A DNA stretch of 9,126 nucleotides, from NCBI GenBank assembly GCA_040512755.1, contig JBEVEP010000082.1, positions 1-9,126 on the forward strand, given 5' to 3'. The notes under the pieces are model-generated. The model was not told where the DNA came from and made no database searches. It saw only the letters and a program-made list of their open reading frames with translations. A program made the translations under genes and the position numbers. The stretch comes from JBEVEP01 sp040512755 (GTDB lineage: Bacteria > Pseudomonadota > Alphaproteobacteria > Rhizobiales > Rhizobiaceae). This document shows, in pieces, positions 7,739 to 9,126 of the stretch (within the stretch, counting starts at the first letter, position 1; each line of letters begins with the position of its first letter).

Positions 7739-7899
7739 CTACGGCAATACGGTGTAGCGGGCCTCGGTCTTGCCATCACGCGGAAGCTTGCAGAGATGAT
7801 AGGCCGACACGTGACGATGGCAAGCGAACCGAACTGGGGACGGCTTCCGTTTTTGCAGTCCTGAGCATACCGAGGACTCCATCCGTGTTGATCACGTGA
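7739..7899 (+). pseudogene. Histidine kinase C-terminal remnant (HATPase end)
   Basis: Starting nine bases after the dctD stop, an open frame reads LRQYGVAGLGLAITRKLAEM, then IGRHVTMASEPNWG. This matches the G2 box and final strands of a HATPase_c domain (family pattern TRKYGGTGLGLAITRKLA...VTVESEPGKGSVF). It meets TGA at 7862-7864, but the -1 frame continues the match as GTASVFAVLSIP to 7899. One missing G in the GGGG run near 7836-7840 explains the shift. Everything upstream (PAS, HisKA, N and G1 boxes) is absent, so this is a truncated relic. Its QYG...TRKLAEM sequence differs from the DctB end, so it came from another kinase, perhaps a PAS hybrid kinase. Confidence 0.7.
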
Positions 7900-7923
7900 G
7901 CGAATCGCCTAACGTCGGCGACG

Positions 7924-8007
7924 ATGATCGCGCTGTTCCGCCTCTGCGTGGCCCTGTTCGTCTCGCCGTTCAAGTCGAAGAGCCGACTTGAGGCAGAGAA
8001 CCCGGCT
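7924..8007 (+). pseudogene. DDE-type integrase/transposase N-terminal remnant
   Basis: ATG at 7924 opens MIALFRLCVALFVSPFKSKS then RLEAENPA. From memory this resembles the N-terminus of integrase-core (DDE) transposases common in Bradyrhizobium and relatives, which continue with an ALRHQL motif. Here the match is lost after about 28 residues near 8007, where unrelated sequence begins. The helix-turn-helix and catalytic DDE core are missing, so it cannot be active. No terminal inverted repeats could be assigned. Confidence 0.5.
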
Positions 8008-8020
8008 GTGTGTACCGACG

Positions 8021-8083
8021 CGGCTTGGGCACAAGAACATTCGCTACACAGAGCTGGCGCCGGATCGGCTCAAGAATTTCTGA
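8021..8083 (+). pseudogene. Tyrosine recombinase C-terminal remnant
   Basis: In frame, bases 8021-8080 read RLGHKNIRYTELAPDRLKNF followed by TGA. This is the end of a phage-type integrase: LGH contains the conserved catalytic His region and RYTEL the nucleophile Tyr. Relatives usually have about four more residues between LGHKNI and RYTEL, so an in-frame deletion has probably occurred there. All of the upstream recombinase (core-binding domain and the first catalytic Arg) is gone. It abuts the integrase remnant at 7924-8007, implying recombination between two dead elements. Confidence 0.6.
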
Positions 8084-8166
8084 AGGTGACAATGGCGACA
8101 CTGAGAAACCAAGAGAGACCTATTCGCCAGCGCCGAGGATGACCTTAAAAGCAATTCTGGAGGGCA

Positions 8167-8505
8167 CTATCTCAAGGATTGCGCGCAGCACCTCGCGCGA
8201 TTGCTAAGCCCGTCCAGCAGGAGCGTTCCAGTAGGATCGGGGTAAAGGCTACCCCCGTCTTGGCTGTCCGCCGCCGCGCCCACCCGCCCCCTATCTTCGG
8301 ACCTGCCCATTAGGGCGGCATCGGCCGCTGGCGGAACAGAGGACGCGAGCTTTCTAGCTGCACCGGCGCCTACCAACTTTTGCTCCTGAATCCAGTGCCC
8401 GGGCCGTTGCGCGAACGCCCACGTCGCGCCGACTCCCCCATCATCGTTAGATCCACCGACCAAGGCGACGCTGCTATCAGCGGACACCGCAACGGAAGGG
8501 ACCGG
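8167..8505 (-). pseudogene. Degenerate FG-GAP-like beta-propeller repeat fragment
   Basis: The minus frame is open from 8505 down to TAG at 8167-8169. It begins SVAVSADSSVALVGGSNDDG, then GVGATWAFAQRPGHWIQEQKLVG. This matches the FG-GAP/integrin-alpha-like repeat seen in bacterial surface proteins (pattern VAVSADGNTALVGG...DNGGVGAAWVFTRSGGVWTQQGxKLVG). A second, more decayed copy lies at 8269-8343 (SSVPPAADAALMGRSEDRGR). There is no credible start codon, ribosome binding site or signal peptide, and the remainder has lost the repeat pattern. It is probably a leftover of a large extracellular repeat protein. The repeat match is good; the cellular role is unknown. Confidence 0.5.
8239..8255. repeat. 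Small inverted repeat
   Basis: GGGGTA (8239-8244) and TACCCC (8250-8255) form a perfect six-base stem with loop AAGGC. It sits inside the decayed FG-GAP-like frame and has no T-tract, so it is not a convincing terminator. Confidence 0.35.
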
Positions 8506-8519
8506 TCAGGAGAAGCCAA

Positions 8520-8633
8520 CTAGTCGTACTTGTGGCTATCCGTATCCTTTTTGCCGCCTCCAGTGGCGAAAACCGCGATGGCTGCGAGCGGGGCAATGGC
8601 CACGGCTAAGAAGAGAACGAACTCTACCATCAT
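8520..8633 (-). CDS. 37-residue single-span membrane protein, unknown function
   Basis: The minus strand encodes MMVEFVLFLAVAIAPLAAIA, then VFATGGGKKDTDSHKYD and TAG. It opens with ATGATG (8633-8628) preceded by GAGGG about five to six bases upstream, a good ribosome binding site. Residues 3-23 form one hydrophobic helix, followed by a Gly-rich turn and a short, charged, hydrophilic tail. This layout (N-terminal anchor, soluble tail) is typical of small membrane subunits or regulators. I do not recognise the family. Its length equals that of E. coli CydX, but the residues typical of CydX are not seen and it lies 4.6 kb from cydB on the other strand, so I do not assign it. The second ATG may be the true start. 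No frame damage is visible, unlike its neighbours. Confidence 0.55.
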   Translation of the reverse strand: MMVEFVLFLAVAIAPLAAIAVFATGGGKKDTDSHKYD

Positions 8634-8666
8634 ATTGCCCTCTGGTTTTTACGGGCTAGGCGGCGT

Positions 8667-8689
8667 AGCCGCACGGCCGCTGTGCGGCT
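8667..8689. repeat. Perfect 8-base stem-loop upstream of the small membrane gene
   Basis: AGCCGCAC (8667-8674) and GTGCGGCT (8682-8689) are perfect complements around a seven-base GC-rich loop. On the minus strand the stem ends about 33 bases before the ATGATG of the 37-residue gene, so it would lie in that gene's leader or act as a protein site at its promoter. There is no T-tract on either side, so intrinsic termination is unlikely. Confidence 0.5.
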
Positions 8690-8717
8690 GCCCGGCGCCA
8701 GCACATGGCTGGAATCT

Positions 8718-8921
8718 CTAACCAGCGGCCGTGTGACAGTCTTGAAGCCAAGCTTGAATCTCTTTGGAGATTTCCTGGAGATTAGCGCCGCGCGCGGCCA
8801 AGCCTTCGCTAGCGTACGACAGGACGCGGAGGGCCCCACGTCCTAGTGGATTTCCCGCACCAGAGGCGGCCCCCCTTATAGTCGCGAAGCCTTCCAGGGC
8901 CGGGGGGATGGAAGAAAATTT
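8718..8921 (-). pseudogene. Open minus-strand frame without start codon, possible gene relic
   Basis: A 67-codon frame is open between stops at 8922-8924 and 8718-8720. Its end looks protein-like: ALRVLSYASEGLAARGANLQ followed by EISKEIQAWLQDC, an amphipathic helix-like stretch. It contains no ATG or GTG start (one TTG lies mid-frame), and I recognise no family. It may be the tail of a decayed gene, or chance in GC-rich DNA. A competing plus-strand frame covers the same bases (8764-9024) and is no better supported. Confidence 0.2.
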
Positions 8922-8960
8922 TCAAGCCCCCGAAACCCGAGCGCGGAGGCGCCTCACTTA

Positions 8961-8996
8961 TGCTATAATTGAGCAAAACATTCGCGTGAGGAAATC
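8961..8996 (+). promoter_or_regulatory. Extended -10 promoter and ribosome binding site of the terminase gene
   Basis: TGCTATAAT at 8961-8969 is a perfect extended -10 (TGnTATAAT). No good -35 is seen 17 bases upstream (GC-rich), which extended -10 promoters tolerate. An AT-rich tract lies at 8911-8924. Transcription would start near 8976, giving a leader of about 20 bases. GAGGAA at 8988-8993 lies three to four bases before ATG 8997. Confidence 0.55.
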
Positions 8997-9126
8997 ATGG
9001 GGAGAAAATCGCAAGAACCACTGACGTTGGTCGCCGGATCGGCGCCAACCTTAGCTGATCCGCCGTCAACCCTGCGTGAAGCGGGCGCAACCCTGTGGCG
9101 TTCGATCATGGCCGAGTATGCGATCA
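8997..9126 (+). CDS. Phage terminase small subunit, P27-like, 3' partial
   Basis: The ATG at 8997 opens a frame running off the window: MGRKSQEPLTLVAGSAP, then PPSTLREAGATLWRSIMAEYAI. The pattern PPxxLxxxGxxLWxxIxxEYxI is that of the P27-family small terminase (Terminase_4 in Pfam), which binds phage DNA and, with the large subunit, starts genome packaging. Only about 43 residues are visible; the family usually has 130-170. The large terminase would be expected just downstream. The strong promoter and ribosome binding site suggest it heads a late operon of a prophage or a phage-derived island. It follows a stretch of mobile-element remnants on its left, which may mark a worn integration border. 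Confidence 0.72.
   Translation, partial: MGRKSQEPLTLVAGSAPTLADPPSTLREAGATLWRSIMAEYAI

Noticed and set aside
8520..8633. 37-residue protein as CydX, the third subunit of bd oxidase
   Set aside because: Length and single span fit, but the residue pattern does not, and it is on the opposite strand 4.6 kb from cydB.
1..9126. CRISPR arrays, tRNA or rRNA genes
   Set aside because: No regularly spaced direct repeats and no tRNA cloverleaf or rRNA-like sequence were seen on reading either strand.

Overview
The window looks like accessory DNA of an alphaproteobacterium, probably a Rhizobiales member near Bradyrhizobium (Nitrobacteraceae). This rests on recognition of protein families: a DctB/DctD C4-dicarboxylate two-component system, a CIO-type (short Q-loop) cytochrome bd oxidase, and integrase remnants of a kind familiar from rhizobial islands. 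No database search was possible, so the genus is an inference.

Layout. (1) Positions 1-1351 hold a DctD-like NtrC-family regulator cut by the left window edge; its sigma54-contact loop reads GSFTDA instead of GAFTGA. (2) Positions 1455-3885 hold cydA and cydB, translationally coupled by an ATGA overlap. cydA is broken by a one-base shift just before the codon of the expected heme b558 ligand histidine. (3) Positions 3886-4471 hold a small unknown gene, also split by a one-base shift, then about 340 bases of apparently non-coding leader. (4) Positions 4472-7730 hold an intact dctB-dctD pair overlapping by 35 bases. This second DctD has the canonical GAFTGA and is a paralogue of the first. (5) Positions 7731-8506 are a graveyard: the tail of a histidine kinase, the head of a DDE-type integrase, the tail of a tyrosine recombinase, and, on the minus strand, a degenerate FG-GAP-like beta-propeller fragment. 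(6) Positions 8520-8633 (minus) encode an uncatalogued 37-residue single-span membrane protein with a good ribosome binding site. (7) From 8997 a phage small terminase (P27 type) begins behind an extended -10 promoter and runs off the right edge, probably the start of prophage or phage-derived DNA.

How the parts could work together: DctB senses an organic acid in the periplasm and phosphorylates DctD, which activates sigma54 promoters. No dctA transporter or other target operon is present here. The oxidase operon lies between two DctD paralogues, so control of cydAB by this signalling pair is possible, but I found no convincing sigma54 promoter in front of cydA. Three separate genes carry what looks like a single missing base. 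That points either to systematic sequencing error or to ongoing decay of the region, and it must be resolved before cydA is called dead.
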